Source of the DNA: Cladophialophora immunda
Lineage: Eukaryota > Ascomycota > Eurotiomycetes > Chaetothyriales > Herpotrichiellaceae
Assembly (NCBI RefSeq): GCF_000835495.1
Contig: NW_015622547.1
Location: 1,178,001-1,242,000 of the forward strand
Length of the DNA: 64,000 nt
Direction of reading: 5' to 3'
Every line of letters starts with the position of its first letter. The stretch's first letter is position 1. Both the position numbers and the translations under genes were made by a program. The notes below the pieces were generated by a model. The model did no database searches, was not told the DNA's origin, and was given only the letters and a program-made list of their open reading frames with translations. Below, one piece after another: positions 1 through 9,285 of the stretch.

Positions 1-1186
1 CTCTATTTTCGGCCTCAATTTCCACCAGTGTCGATATGTTCAAACCAGTGCCGACTCCCGCGCGAGGTCGACCGTCAGAACCAATGCCTATGCCACATTC
101 ACGGCATATTCTGCTGTGACTGATCCCGTAGCCTGATTGTACTTTGTCGCCGCGAGGGTCGGCATTTTCCAGCCATATTGGATTCGCTCTTAGACAAGAA
201 GTGTCCAATTCGTCTGCAATCGCTCCCATGGTGAAGAAATCATGCTCAACAAGTTCATCCATCTCCGGTCTTTCAGCAGAGTTGAGGTTTAGACATGAAG
301 CCACAAAATCCTTTGCTTGTTGAGGAATGTAATTCTTACTGTCGATCCTCCACTCGTATTCCAGCGTCCTCAGTTTAGTGTAAATCTCCTGTTGTGTCTT
401 TGACTGGAAGGGAGGAGTGCCCATGAGCATGGCATAACATATCACCCCAATGGCCCAGGTATCAACCTTGTTGTCATGGCCACGGTTGCCTGATTTGCTC
501 AAAATTTCTGGAGCGATGTAGTTTGGGGTACCGCATAGTGTTGTCCGACGATCATGCTCATCTGCCATAACGGCAGCCAATCCAAAGTCTCCAATCTTGA
601 TATTCATTCGGGCGTCCAGGAAAATATTGCCCATTTTCAGATCTCGATGAATAACGGATCGCTTGTGCATGTATTTCACTCCTCCACAAATCTGGATCAT
701 GTACCGGCGCACTTCAGGTAGACTGAGACAGGAGCGAGCTTTGACCATTTCCGTAAGACTCCCATTGGGGCACATCTGAAGGACCACATAGGTGTGTTCG
801 TCGATGGTGAACGCACGAAGGAATTCGACAATGTTTGGATGGTGCATTTTGGCATGGATTTGAAGCTCAGTTCGGAACTTCTCCATCATCTTTTTCTGCT
901 CAACCTTTGCTTTGACGACCTTGAGAGCAAATACTTCGAATGTTGTTTTTGATTTTCCCTCGAAACAAACTGCGAACCCTCCTTTTCCTAGCTTCTTGCC
1001 CATTATATAGGTCTCCGGCGACGAGCCCGGTTCTGTTATTGAAGGCGGAGGTCTCCATCTGTCGTCGATGCGATCGGGATTGGTAAGTTTGACGTCTGGC
1101 TTTGGCTTGGAGTCGACTTTGGGCTTCCTCGTGGCTTTTGGAGGGCCCATCGGAAGATTTGCTGATCGTGGCGAAAGAACCTCCAT
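1..1186 (-). CDS. plkA: Polo-like serine/threonine protein kinase, C-terminus cut by window edge
   Basis: The reading frame is continuous from an ATG at 1186 to base 1, giving about 395 visible residues. A short basic N-terminal extension precedes a kinase domain starting near residue 61. The glycine-rich loop is GKGGFAVCFEG (about 68-78), the ATP-binding lysine is in FALKVV (K89), the catalytic loop is HRDLK (180-184), the metal-binding motif is DFG (200-202) and the activation segment ends GTPNYIAPE. That activation segment and the loop with a Cys in the third Gly position are typical of Polo kinases, which act in mitotic entry, septation and exit. The polo boxes that would prove the assignment lie beyond the window. 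The start is the first ATG after an in-frame TGA. NIMA or other kinases are less likely. The gene is transcribed divergently from the OPA3-like gene. Confidence 0.85.
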   Translation of the reverse strand, partial: MEVLSPRSANLPMGPPKATRKPKVDSKPKPDVKLTNPDRIDDRWRPPPSITEPGSSPETYIMGKKLGKGGFAVCFEGKSKTTFEVFALKVVKAKVEQKKMMEKFRTELQIHAKMHHPNIVEFLRAFTIDEHTYVVLQMCPNGSLTEMVKARSCLSLPEVRRYMIQICGGVKYMHKRSVIHRDLKMGNIFLDARMNIKIGDFGLAAVMADEHDRRTTLCGTPNYIAPEILSKSGNRGHDNKVDTWAIGVICYAMLMGTPPFQSKTQQEIYTKLRTLEYEWRIDSKNYIPQQAKDFVASCLNLNSAERPEMDELVEHDFFTMGAIADELDTSCLRANPIWLENADPRGDKVQSGYGISHSRICRECGIGIGSDGRPRAGVGTGLNISTLVEIEAENR

Positions 1187-1697
1187 GTCAGATGCGCAGG
1201 TCTTCCCAGACAGCGGTGCATATATCGCTGCTGCCAACGGTTCTCAGAGACAAAGACAGCTGCCGTTGCAGCTTGAGGTATGAGAACAACTCGGCAGGTG
1301 TACCATGCAATTCATTGGTGACAAGAAGGGATAGAAAGTAAACATTGACTAACCATAACAGGCAAAGATCAAGGACTATTACTTGGCATGTTTGTCACTG
1401 ATGCGGAAATTTCATTCTTCCGGCGAGGGGCCTCTGGGCCCTCCAAGCTCCCCACTGGCACCCAACTGGAGCTCAATAACGTACGGCCCCGAGCCCGGCC
1501 ATAACGAGGCCGAGCGAAGAGCCACTCAAACTTGAGGCTCACCAGTTTACTCTCTTGAATCGCTCAATGACTGTTTGAGCATCTGGCGACGCGAGAGTGC
1601 TGCAAGATGATGAAGCATAACTAAAGACTGGTGGATGTGTGACTGTTGTTAATGGCGCCCGCTGAATGCCCATCACTTCGTTGGTATCGGTATCAAC
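1187..1697. promoter_or_regulatory. Divergent intergenic promoter between Polo kinase and OPA3-like gene
   Basis: These 511 bases separate the start codons of two divergently transcribed genes, so both promoters and 5' UTRs must lie here. No convincing TATA box or protein-coding frame was seen. Confidence 0.5.
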
Positions 1698-2628
1698 ATG
1701 TCGCTTGCTCTCAAGTTCAGTTCCCTCGCTATTCGTACCCTTTCCAAGCCAATAGCTGTAAGTTGTCGCAATGGTTTCTGCGCCGTCGAGTTGCCTCTGA
1801 CTGTGAAAGAATTTCATCAAGAAACAAGCACGCGAACATGATGGCTTCCGCCGGACCTGCATCTCTTTCGCCCAAACTCTCCACCGAATCGACATGCGAT
1901 GGCGGATTGGCCTACTACAAGATGCCGCAGCGCTGGAAAGACAGGTGGCAAAAGAGCAGGCGGCAGAGGCTGCTAAGAAGCATAAACACACCAACATATC
2001 TACCGTCAAGACAGAAGCACAGATGAAAGCTGAGGAGGAAGCTGCCGCAAAGGCTGCCAAAGAAGCACAGGAGCCTCCAAAGCCGCGTGCAAAACCCAAG
2101 ATCAGACCTTTGTCTGAAGCCAAAGCAATCGAGTCAGGCGCCAATTTCATAAGCGAGGCATTTCTCTTCAGTGTTGCGGCGGGTCTGATACTGTTTGAGT
2201 CATGGCGGTCGGGCAGGAAAGCGACCCAACGGAGAGATGATATCGCTGAGAGACTGAACGACCTGGAGGAGTCTGAGAAGGCTGCCCGAAAAGCATTGGT
2301 CGAGTTAGAGAGGGAAGTCCTCCGCCTGCGGGCAAAAGAGAAGAACGGGAAGCCAACCGCCGCAATAAGATTACTGCCGAAGGAGATTTATGAAGAGAAA
2401 GAAGAAGAGAAAGCAGCGACGCCGGTTGGTTGGTGGTCAAGGATCACGTCCTTCGCATCTTTCAACAAGGATGACAAGGAGGCAAAGGAAGCACTCGCAG
2501 CGAACGAGCCAGGACCTGCAGAAAAGATCCTCGTACAGTCTGATAAGGCATTAGAGGAGAAACATAAACAACAGAAGGCCCTTGAAGACGCAGAAAAGGC
2601 GACTTCAGAGCAGAAACCAAAACCGTGA
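1698..2628 (+). CDS. OPA3: OPA3-like mitochondrial protein
   Basis: Two exons, 1698-1757 and 1810-2628, encode about 292 residues. The 52-bp intron has a GTAAGT donor and an AAAG acceptor. The N-terminus MSLALKFSSLAIRTLSKPIA followed by KKQAREHDGFRR and the FAQTLHRIDMR stretch matches the OPA3 family signature. A hydrophobic segment (FISEAFLFSVAAGLILFES) is followed by a predicted coiled coil rich in Glu, Lys and Arg (about 175-225). OPA3 proteins localise to mitochondria and influence morphology and lipid metabolism; the exact activity is unsettled. The C-terminal tail after the coiled coil is charged and low complexity, and makes the protein longer than animal OPA3. The splice was chosen because it joins the two family motifs in frame. 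Confidence 0.88.
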
Positions 2629-2765
2629 GAGACTGAAGGAGATAAAGATGCCTATACGTGGTCATCGCCTCCTTGGCAGCGGATGATGCTGACCAGAACT
2701 CCCGACTCAACATTTGTACATTTACCTTGATACAGAGATACCCCAATTGAAAAAAGGAGTCCGAT

Positions 2766-3548
2766 ATGATCCACGCGAAGTTTTCCGTGTTGCTCCGTAC
2801 TCTACCAGAATGGCGCACATTGGGGCATGCCCTGGTCAGCTCAACGTCCTTCAACTTCCAAGGTCATCAGTGAGGACACCGGGACAAGAGCAAGCTGACG
2901 AATACAGCAGAAGACGAGGCGTGTGAATGCGATCTCGTCATTCCACTCGATCGACTCAATCAACCCGCCACGCTCAACGTTCTCTTACTGTGGTCCTCCG
3001 ACGCCTTGGCCGCCATCGAAGCGCGAATGCGTCCGTTCCTGTCAAAGGCGAAGCAGGGGAGCGATCATCATGTTGCCGTGGTGGTTGACAACAAAGAGGA
3101 CTCAATGCATACCTTTCAGATGCTCTCATCCCTACAAAGCCGGTAAGGTGTTCTGGAGTCCACATATGACAGGGCTTCGACCGTCTCAGTCTCGCTGACC
3201 GCCACCAGAATGCTGGATATTTCACCTATCCCCACTCTCACTGCGCTGTCAATCGAAAGCGTCGTGCCTACGATTGAACGCTTTATTCAAGAGCTGCACA
3301 AGAAATACGAGTTCAAAGCACCGCCGATGCCGATGCCTACCGCCTTGGTCGCTCATGCCAGCATCTCCGCACCCGGTCATCCCCTCTCCCAACACGATGC
3401 CAATGTCTTGACCGACCTTTGTCATTCCATCCGAGATTTGGAGGAAGCTACGAGGACAAGCAACAGGAGGGAGCAATTGGCAGAGTATCTAGGACCAGTT
3501 GTCACAAAGAGCCTCGTTGATTTCTGGGAGGATGAGTGGATCATCTGA
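2766..3548 (+). CDS. Conserved-looking hypothetical protein, spliced
   Basis: Three coding exons are proposed: 2766 to about 2860, about 2925 to 3144, and 3210-3548. Exon 2 to exon 3 has a clear GTAAGG donor and a CTGAC branch site before the CCACCAG acceptor, and both sides are in frame. The first intron is less certain: the branch and acceptor (GCTGAC, AATACAG) are good, but the only donor in the right phase is a weak GTCATC. The resulting protein of about 217 residues starts MIHAKFSVLLRTLPEW and ends in a helical, acidic stretch (VDFWEDEWII). No family was recognised. It follows the OPA3-like gene on the same strand with a gap of 137 bp. Confidence 0.5.
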
Positions 3549-4259
3549 TCACGCACGAACTAAGGGGATTGCGGACGTTTATGAAGCCTGAATCCTTCAC
3601 TTGTGGTACATCAATCCACGCAAGATCTGGTACCCTTTCACCCGCTTCCATCGCCACTAGTGCACTCCCGAACCTGTGTGATTCACCTTCCTCGAGACGC
3701 CTCGCTGATTTCTCTTCATCCAAGCCCACACTTTATGGAATGTTACAGACCCCAGCATGCGATTTTGCGGTGATCCAAAAGGTGACGCCAGAAGCTACTG
3801 GCGCTACTGTGACGGTAAGGAGAATTGCCGCCCAGGCAGATCTCATTCTCCGCAGTATGCTTTTCTTGTTCCGCTGTTGTGTCGCCCCTTTGTCCCAAAA
3901 GAATGGCGTGACTTCTTCAGGGCTACCTTCGCTCTGCACCTCCCCACCTTCAGAAGGATGGTCGTCTGATGTCTTGCAAAAGAAGCCCATATTGACAGTG
4001 GGTAAGAAGCCGCAACGAGTTGACAGCCAAAGTCCGACCACTGCCAGTTTGACAGTTAAACCCCCGAGGAGAGAATTCCAGACATACGATCAAAATATAT
4101 GATCGTACTCGCAGTCCAACTCCGGCCTGGCTTACTGGTTTGATGTCCAAGCCGTCCTCTCGCTCCAGCCTCTCCGAGGCAAAAAAGTGGACGAAGGATC
4201 TCGACAGACCGATCGAGCTCGTCCTTGTGTTACGTTTCCGGCCGCCTGCTTTTGAGGTC
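3549..4259. other. No supported gene
   Basis: Open frames occur on both strands but none shows a recognisable domain, and they overlap each other. This may be the 3' flank of the preceding gene plus eroded sequence. Confidence 0.4.
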
Positions 4260-4780
4260 CGGAAGAGTCGCCCTCAAAAGCGATGGAAGCGTCCCCGGCG
4301 AATTTCGACGGTGTCGACTCAACAGAGGTCATCTAGGAAGCGCAAGATCTGGCTAGGCGCCTGTTCGCCGCTGAGGATCTTGAATGCACTGGTGGCGAGG
4401 AGGTGGTTGAGGCTTAATCCGCATACGTCGTCGTCGCCGCCGACTCTGCAAAGGTAATGGGGGAAGCACAGGACTTGACTAGGCAGGCGCTTGTTTGCCG
4501 CTGAGTATATCCGAAAGTTCAGGGCGAGGAGATCGTCGAGGCGTACCTGGCATATTTCAATGAGGCTTACTCGAAGAAGGTGATGGAAGCCTAGGAACTC
4601 GTGAAGACGGGCGGAAAGAGGGAAGGCGATCGAACAAGGAGTTTCGAGGGTCATGGGATGGCAATATGCTCCTCTCGACTGCACACAAATGCCACTCAGA
4701 TTGTAGAACTAGATAACCCTCGCCGTGATACACAAGTTTTACGTGCCGCAAGTTGTCGATGAAAGTGTCTTGGTACCTGA
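4260..4780 (+). pseudogene. Eroded tandem-repeat coding sequence
   Basis: One forward frame carries protein-like text with periodic repeats but is broken by stops at 4334, 4415, 4502 and 4592. Repeat units begin at 4337, 4463 and 4586, each with Glu-Ala then Gln/stop then an acidic residue and Leu (EAQDL, EAQDL, EA-stop-EL). The period is 42 then 41 codons. Units 1 and 2 also share GEE(V/I)VEA. Aligning the nucleotides of units 1 and 2 shows a one-base length difference near the 4502 stop, so frameshifts have occurred as well. This pattern suggests a decayed gene with a helical repeat region. The family is unknown. A spliced or non-coding explanation is possible. Confidence 0.4.
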
Positions 4781-5523
4781 TAGGTAAGGATACGGATTCC
4801 CTCCTCTCTGCCACCTCGTCTTCTCTGGTCGGCATGTTCAGAGCATGAGGGTATGTAGAAGAGAAGCCACAGGGCGTCGCATCTTAGTAGGAAGGAAACC
4901 TGCTCAGAGCTTAACGTGCGCCTCACCCTAACCGTACCGGTTTTATAACCCGCTCACCCTCTCCAGAACTACCCGCGCCTCACCCTGATTACCTAGGGAG
5001 GCTGAAGTTGATGTCGCCCTATATACCCCCCACCCTCTTCCGGCTCGTACGAGTCAGGGGTAGCTCGAGTGAGTGAAGTCCTAATACTGGGAAATTGATA
5101 ATGAAGGGCTCAACGTCTATAGAATTTACTTTTGAGAAGCGAGAGGATACACCCCGTGTATGATGGCACGGAGGCTCAGCCTCGCCGAAAGGCTTATCAT
5201 GGAAGTACCGAAGCAGAGATTTTTGCGGAAAAATACAAGCCCCTGATGGATCAGTTCATTGCCAACCTGGGCTTCTGACGCTGACAACGATACGTCGGAG
5301 GTGCGGGCAGAATCTCATTTGACCTGGTCTTGCCCTCGCACAACCATTCTAGCTCGTGGTTTACATTGTTCGTTTCTACACTTTGCGACTCCCTCGTGGC
5401 TCCGTGGCAGAGTGTCTATGGAGTCACGCTTCCGTCAACAGTCAGTCTCGGTTGTCGCTCGGTAATGACTCTTCTGCCCTCCATTTCCCCATTTCCCCGA
5501 TCTTGACCAGCCTCGTCGTTGCT
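4781..5523. other. Gene-poor stretch with one short coding-like tail
   Basis: A forward frame ending at a TGA near 5278 reads like a protein terminus (about 42 residues, ending DQFIANLGF), with no start or upstream exon identified. It may belong to the same eroded gene as the repeats upstream. Otherwise nothing is supported. Confidence 0.3.
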
Positions 5524-6542
5524 CTAGAAACGCCTGTATCCCGAGAGCTTTGGCATCTTCATCGAGGGCATATTCATCTTGGCACTGTGCTGCGAAGCGA
5601 TGAATAGAATAAGACCGAGACCCTCCAAAAGCACCACGACGATTGCCGCAAAAAAGGTATAGTTCTGGAAAGAATCGAGATGCGTCAGTAGACATTCCTG
5701 TGCGCAGAAGACAAAGAGCGAGACAAGGTTCGTCTTGTCACCAAAAAATTTACATCAAAGGGATAGCGGATTCGGGGTTCGGACGTACGTTCTCAATACA
5801 GAGGGCGTTCCAGGCCACGTCTCCATCCTTGGTAGAGCGTTTGTGGCAGCTCCACGACCAAAGATCCCAGTTCTTCTTCTTGTCGCCCATGCTGTCAACG
5901 ACCTTGAAGTACACGAGGGCAGCAATCCACGCGGAAAGCAACAAGCTGGAGCTAAGATAAACGGCCCAGACGTGGGATGCACCTCTGCGCGCGCTCTGAC
6001 ACTGATGGACAGACGATAATATCAGTTTTGATCTCACTAATCTTGGGATGAAAAAGGAGAAAGACTCATCCAGGCAAAGAGGAGGACAGATGGATACATA
6101 CACAGCCACAGAGACTTCCAAATGCGATGAAATGGACGACAACGGCGGCCACAGCGGCACCCAACATGACCCACGTCGGCCAGGGATCGATGATAGCCCA
6201 GATCATGGTCTGGAAGCCCGTCGTCTGGTTCCTTGTCGACTGACGTCGCGTCTTGAGCCAGACGTAGATCGAGTAGGCTTGGATACCGAGGATTGTGATG
6301 GCCAGGACAAGCGACAGGACTCTGAAGACGGTGCGGATAGTCTGGAAGCGAGCACGAGGAGCGCGCTCATTGTTGAGACGGCCGCCCTGACTGCGTGGCT
6401 GGTTCATAGCATGCTGCTGGCGCGCGTGGTCTTCCTGCTTCAGAAGAGTCTCGTCGTCCGCGGCAGCGTCCATGTGTCTGTCGGCGTCGTACCCGTCTCG
6501 GGCGTGCCGAAACGGCTCATAGGAAGATTGGTGAGGGTCCAT
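5524..6542 (-). CDS. Four-transmembrane protein, MARVEL-like topology
   Basis: Three exons, 6542-6102, 6001-5789 and 5664-5524, join in phase 0 to give 264 residues. Donors are GTATGT and GTACGT; acceptors are ATCAG and TCCAG. The N-terminal 75 or so residues are polar and acidic-basic mixed, with no signal peptide. Four hydrophobic segments follow: VLSLVLAITILGIQAYSIYV, WVMLGAAVAAVVVHFIAF, YLSSSLLLSAWIAALVYF and TFFAAIVVVLLEGLGLILFI. The third exon supplies the fourth helix and a short tail ending SGYRRF. The loop between helices 3 and 4 has two Cys (SWSCHKR, NALCIEN). This layout is common in fungal plasma-membrane proteins of the MARVEL type. Function is not predicted. Confidence 0.8.
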
Positions 6543-7703
6543 TGTTCGCCTCCAAGCAGTTTTGAGTCGGACTCAACGGCTTCTGGCCTGGGTGGGGAGG
6601 TGCAAAAGAGTGATCGAGGGAAATCAAAGAAAATATGCTTAATGCTGGCGAGGTTGGGTATGTGAGATGGGTATTGCTGGATATGAATGCTTTCAAACAG
6701 GTACCCCCCTGAATGCTATATTTAACGTGTTGGGTTGCCCATCCTCTCAAAACTGTCAACTCGATACATATCAAGCGGCGACTCCGTGGATACTGGCCAT
6801 GACCAATGTGACCAATTTTCCCAATGCAGGTCGCGCACATATGTTTGCCCACAGCTAACATCCCTGCTAGATCCATCAGTGCTTATCACAAACTTTGATA
6901 GAGTGATACCAGGTGGGATGGTCCATTAGTGCTTATCACCGTTAAGGTGACGGCGGAATGCTTGGTCTCCTCTTTTGCCCGCTGCCAAGACTTTGTTCCC
7001 CTAATCTCGGCTATACAAGTCGCAAGTATACTCATTCTGCGGCTCTTTCAGATTATTGCATCAAGAAGGTGTCATGAGTGGTTTTATGCTCTGGACCAAA
7101 ATCTGACACCAGAGACACCGGTGCGTTTGGTCAGCAGCCCTACCAGCCATTGGCAAGCTTGCGTCGCGAGGACCCAATCCAGCTATACATGGCCAGCGAG
7201 TATTCCTGCCGGGTAAAGGTCCATGGTCGGAGCTGATACACGGCAAGATTGTTGGAAATTAACTCACCCTTGCGCCACTCTGTCAAAGACACTCTGACTG
7301 TCTTGCTGCAACAGTACCCGCCCATTCTCACTCCGCTTGCGCCGCGTCGACCTATTGGCGGTTGGGTACTGGGTAGAGGAGCCAAGATGAAGAGTCGAGT
7401 GCACCGAGTATTTTCCGCTTCGAGGTCGCATCAGCCAAAGATCTTGGGGGCTCTAATTTGGTCTGAGGTGGACTCATGCTGCCCTGGTTCCCTGCTATGG
7501 CGCATCAGTGTATAAGTACAAGCTCTCAGGGTGCGGGCTGACAGGCAGAGTGGTTCTACTGCGTGCAAACCTCAAGACGAAGTCTTCATCTCACATTACC
7601 TGCTCCACCCCTTACTGGCATCTCCCGTCACAACAGCGCGGTGGCAGGCAGCGACGTTCCTCCCTTGCCCGCATCTCAAAAAGCTGGTGCTGCTGCATCG
7701 ATC
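6543..7703. other. Intergenic, shared 5' region of divergent genes
   Basis: This lies between the minus-strand membrane protein and the plus-strand secreted protein. A TATA-like TATAAG occurs near 7511, about 190 bp before the chosen ATG at 7704. No gene is supported. Confidence 0.45.
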
Positions 7704-8585
7704 ATGGAGATCTTCTTGTGCCTCTCTTCCCTCATCCTGGCAGTGGCCGGCGATATCTCCCTCCAGACCTTCAACGACGACAATTGTGGAGGAGGTGGAG
7801 GCACCGCCATCCAAAACATCCATGCCAATGGCAAGGATACGACAGACAGCAGCGGTTGTCAAGCACAGGGCCAGTTCAATTCGGTCAACGTGGTCAGTGT
7901 CGACTCAGGCTTCCAGTGCAACATTTACGGCGACAGCGCGTGCCAAAACTTTCTCGAGACCGTGTCGACGGTCGCATGCACGCCTGTGATCGGTCAGGCT
8001 GCCATCTGCTTCAATCAAGCCGCCTTCGACAATCCATTTGTCGAATCGACGAGCAACGTCGCGGTCGGCGCGTTGGCAATCCAGATCTTCGGCGGGGACA
8101 CGCTGCAGAACCAGATCAACAACGTGGTCAACCAGGCATGCGCAAGCGGTACTGCGTGCGATCCCACCAACACGCTTGTCCTCTCTCAGACCATCTCACC
8201 CTCCAATATTGCGTGCAACGAAGGACTCCAACTGATCGATCCAGGGGCGTGTAGTTCGGAAGACTGCACCACCACGATCGCCATGTCGGGAGGATTCAAC
8301 GACAACAACCAAAGAGACTACATGAAAGGATTGATGCAGAAGGCTTTGGACACAGTGCCGTCGCCAGTCTCTTTTGTCGGAGTCCAGGTTGTTGACAAGG
8401 ACAAGGCCGTACAGGCGTCCATGACTGTCAGTGTCAACAGTCAATGCACTTCGGTCCCGCCCCCGTCCGGCTTTCAATGCTCAGATGCTTTGAAAGATAC
8501 CGTGAGTGCCGCCCTGGCAACAGTACCGGGTGTGGGAGGAGTCTCGTCGCTCGTATTTCAGGTGGCTTGCGACGTAGCCGGATAG
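7704..8585 (+). CDS. Secreted cysteine-containing protein of unknown function
   Basis: The ATG at 7704 was preferred over an in-frame ATG at 7563 because it begins a signal peptide (MEIFLCLSSLILAVAG) directly, while the longer version adds 47 polar residues before it. The predicted protein is 293 residues with 14 cysteines spread through its length, mostly as isolated AC or QC pairs such as FQCN, SACQN, VACTP and QACAS. An Asn-Gly-rich N-terminal part starts with ISLQTFNDDNCGGGGG. No transmembrane helix or GPI signal is visible at the C-terminus (ending QVACDVAG), so a soluble extracellular protein is likely. No family was recognised. Confidence 0.75.
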   Translation: MEIFLCLSSLILAVAGDISLQTFNDDNCGGGGGTAIQNIHANGKDTTDSSGCQAQGQFNSVNVVSVDSGFQCNIYGDSACQNFLETVSTVACTPVIGQAAICFNQAAFDNPFVESTSNVAVGALAIQIFGGDTLQNQINNVVNQACASGTACDPTNTLVLSQTISPSNIACNEGLQLIDPGACSSEDCTTTIAMSGGFNDNNQRDYMKGLMQKALDTVPSPVSFVGVQVVDKDKAVQASMTVSVNSQCTSVPPPSGFQCSDALKDTVSAALATVPGVGGVSSLVFQVACDVAG

Positions 8586-9285
8586 TTTCTAGATCTCGGA
8601 ATATTGCATGCAGCGAAGTAGCTAGACCTCTTGTATAAAAGACATAATGACCTGGCGAAGTGGGCACATCATTCTGCGTCGAGCATTTTCCTTTCTCTTG
8701 CTTCCTGACATGTACAGGCTTAATTGACTTCCAGGCACGGTCAGGTCGATCTGGGGCAAAAGGCTGGTTCGTGTGGAGTACGAGACGTTGAAGCCAAGAA
8801 AGATGACGGATCGTCAGCGCTGGATTGCGTGTCGCAGCCTCACAGCCACATCGAACTGTGGCGATGGAGATTGGAGGGCATGAGTGCCTGTCTCGGGGAG
8901 AGAAGCAGGCTGCTGGATGGCTGTGGATGGTGGAATACGCAGGCTGCACAGGCCAGAGGCTGGTGAGGCGTGGTGACTGACTAACCGCAGCTTCCGCTAT
9001 AGCGCCGTTGGTATGTCATAGTCGCTCCGGCGCCTGTCTCGGTGCCTGACTGTCGCAAGCATCGACAAAGCCACCACCACTGTCGCACTCACTGCCAATC
9101 TCATCGGTGGACAACCACCAGGCCACCCAGTTTTTTCCAATCGTCCTTCTTCCGTGATTCTTTGCTTGGGCAGTTTTCACTCTCTCGTATTCAGTACATG
9201 TTCCTCGTCGAGACCGACTATCCTTCGCTTTCTACTCCCGTCTCCCCTCCTCGCGCGCATGTCCTAATCAATCCGAACCTCCACC
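8586..9285. other. Intergenic
   Basis: This is the 3' flank of the secreted protein gene and the promoter and pyrimidine-rich 5' leader of the myosin gene. No coding feature is supported. Confidence 0.5.

Noticed and set aside
7563..7703. In-frame upstream start for the secreted protein
   Set aside because: It would bury the signal peptide 47 residues into the protein; the ATG at 7704 is better.
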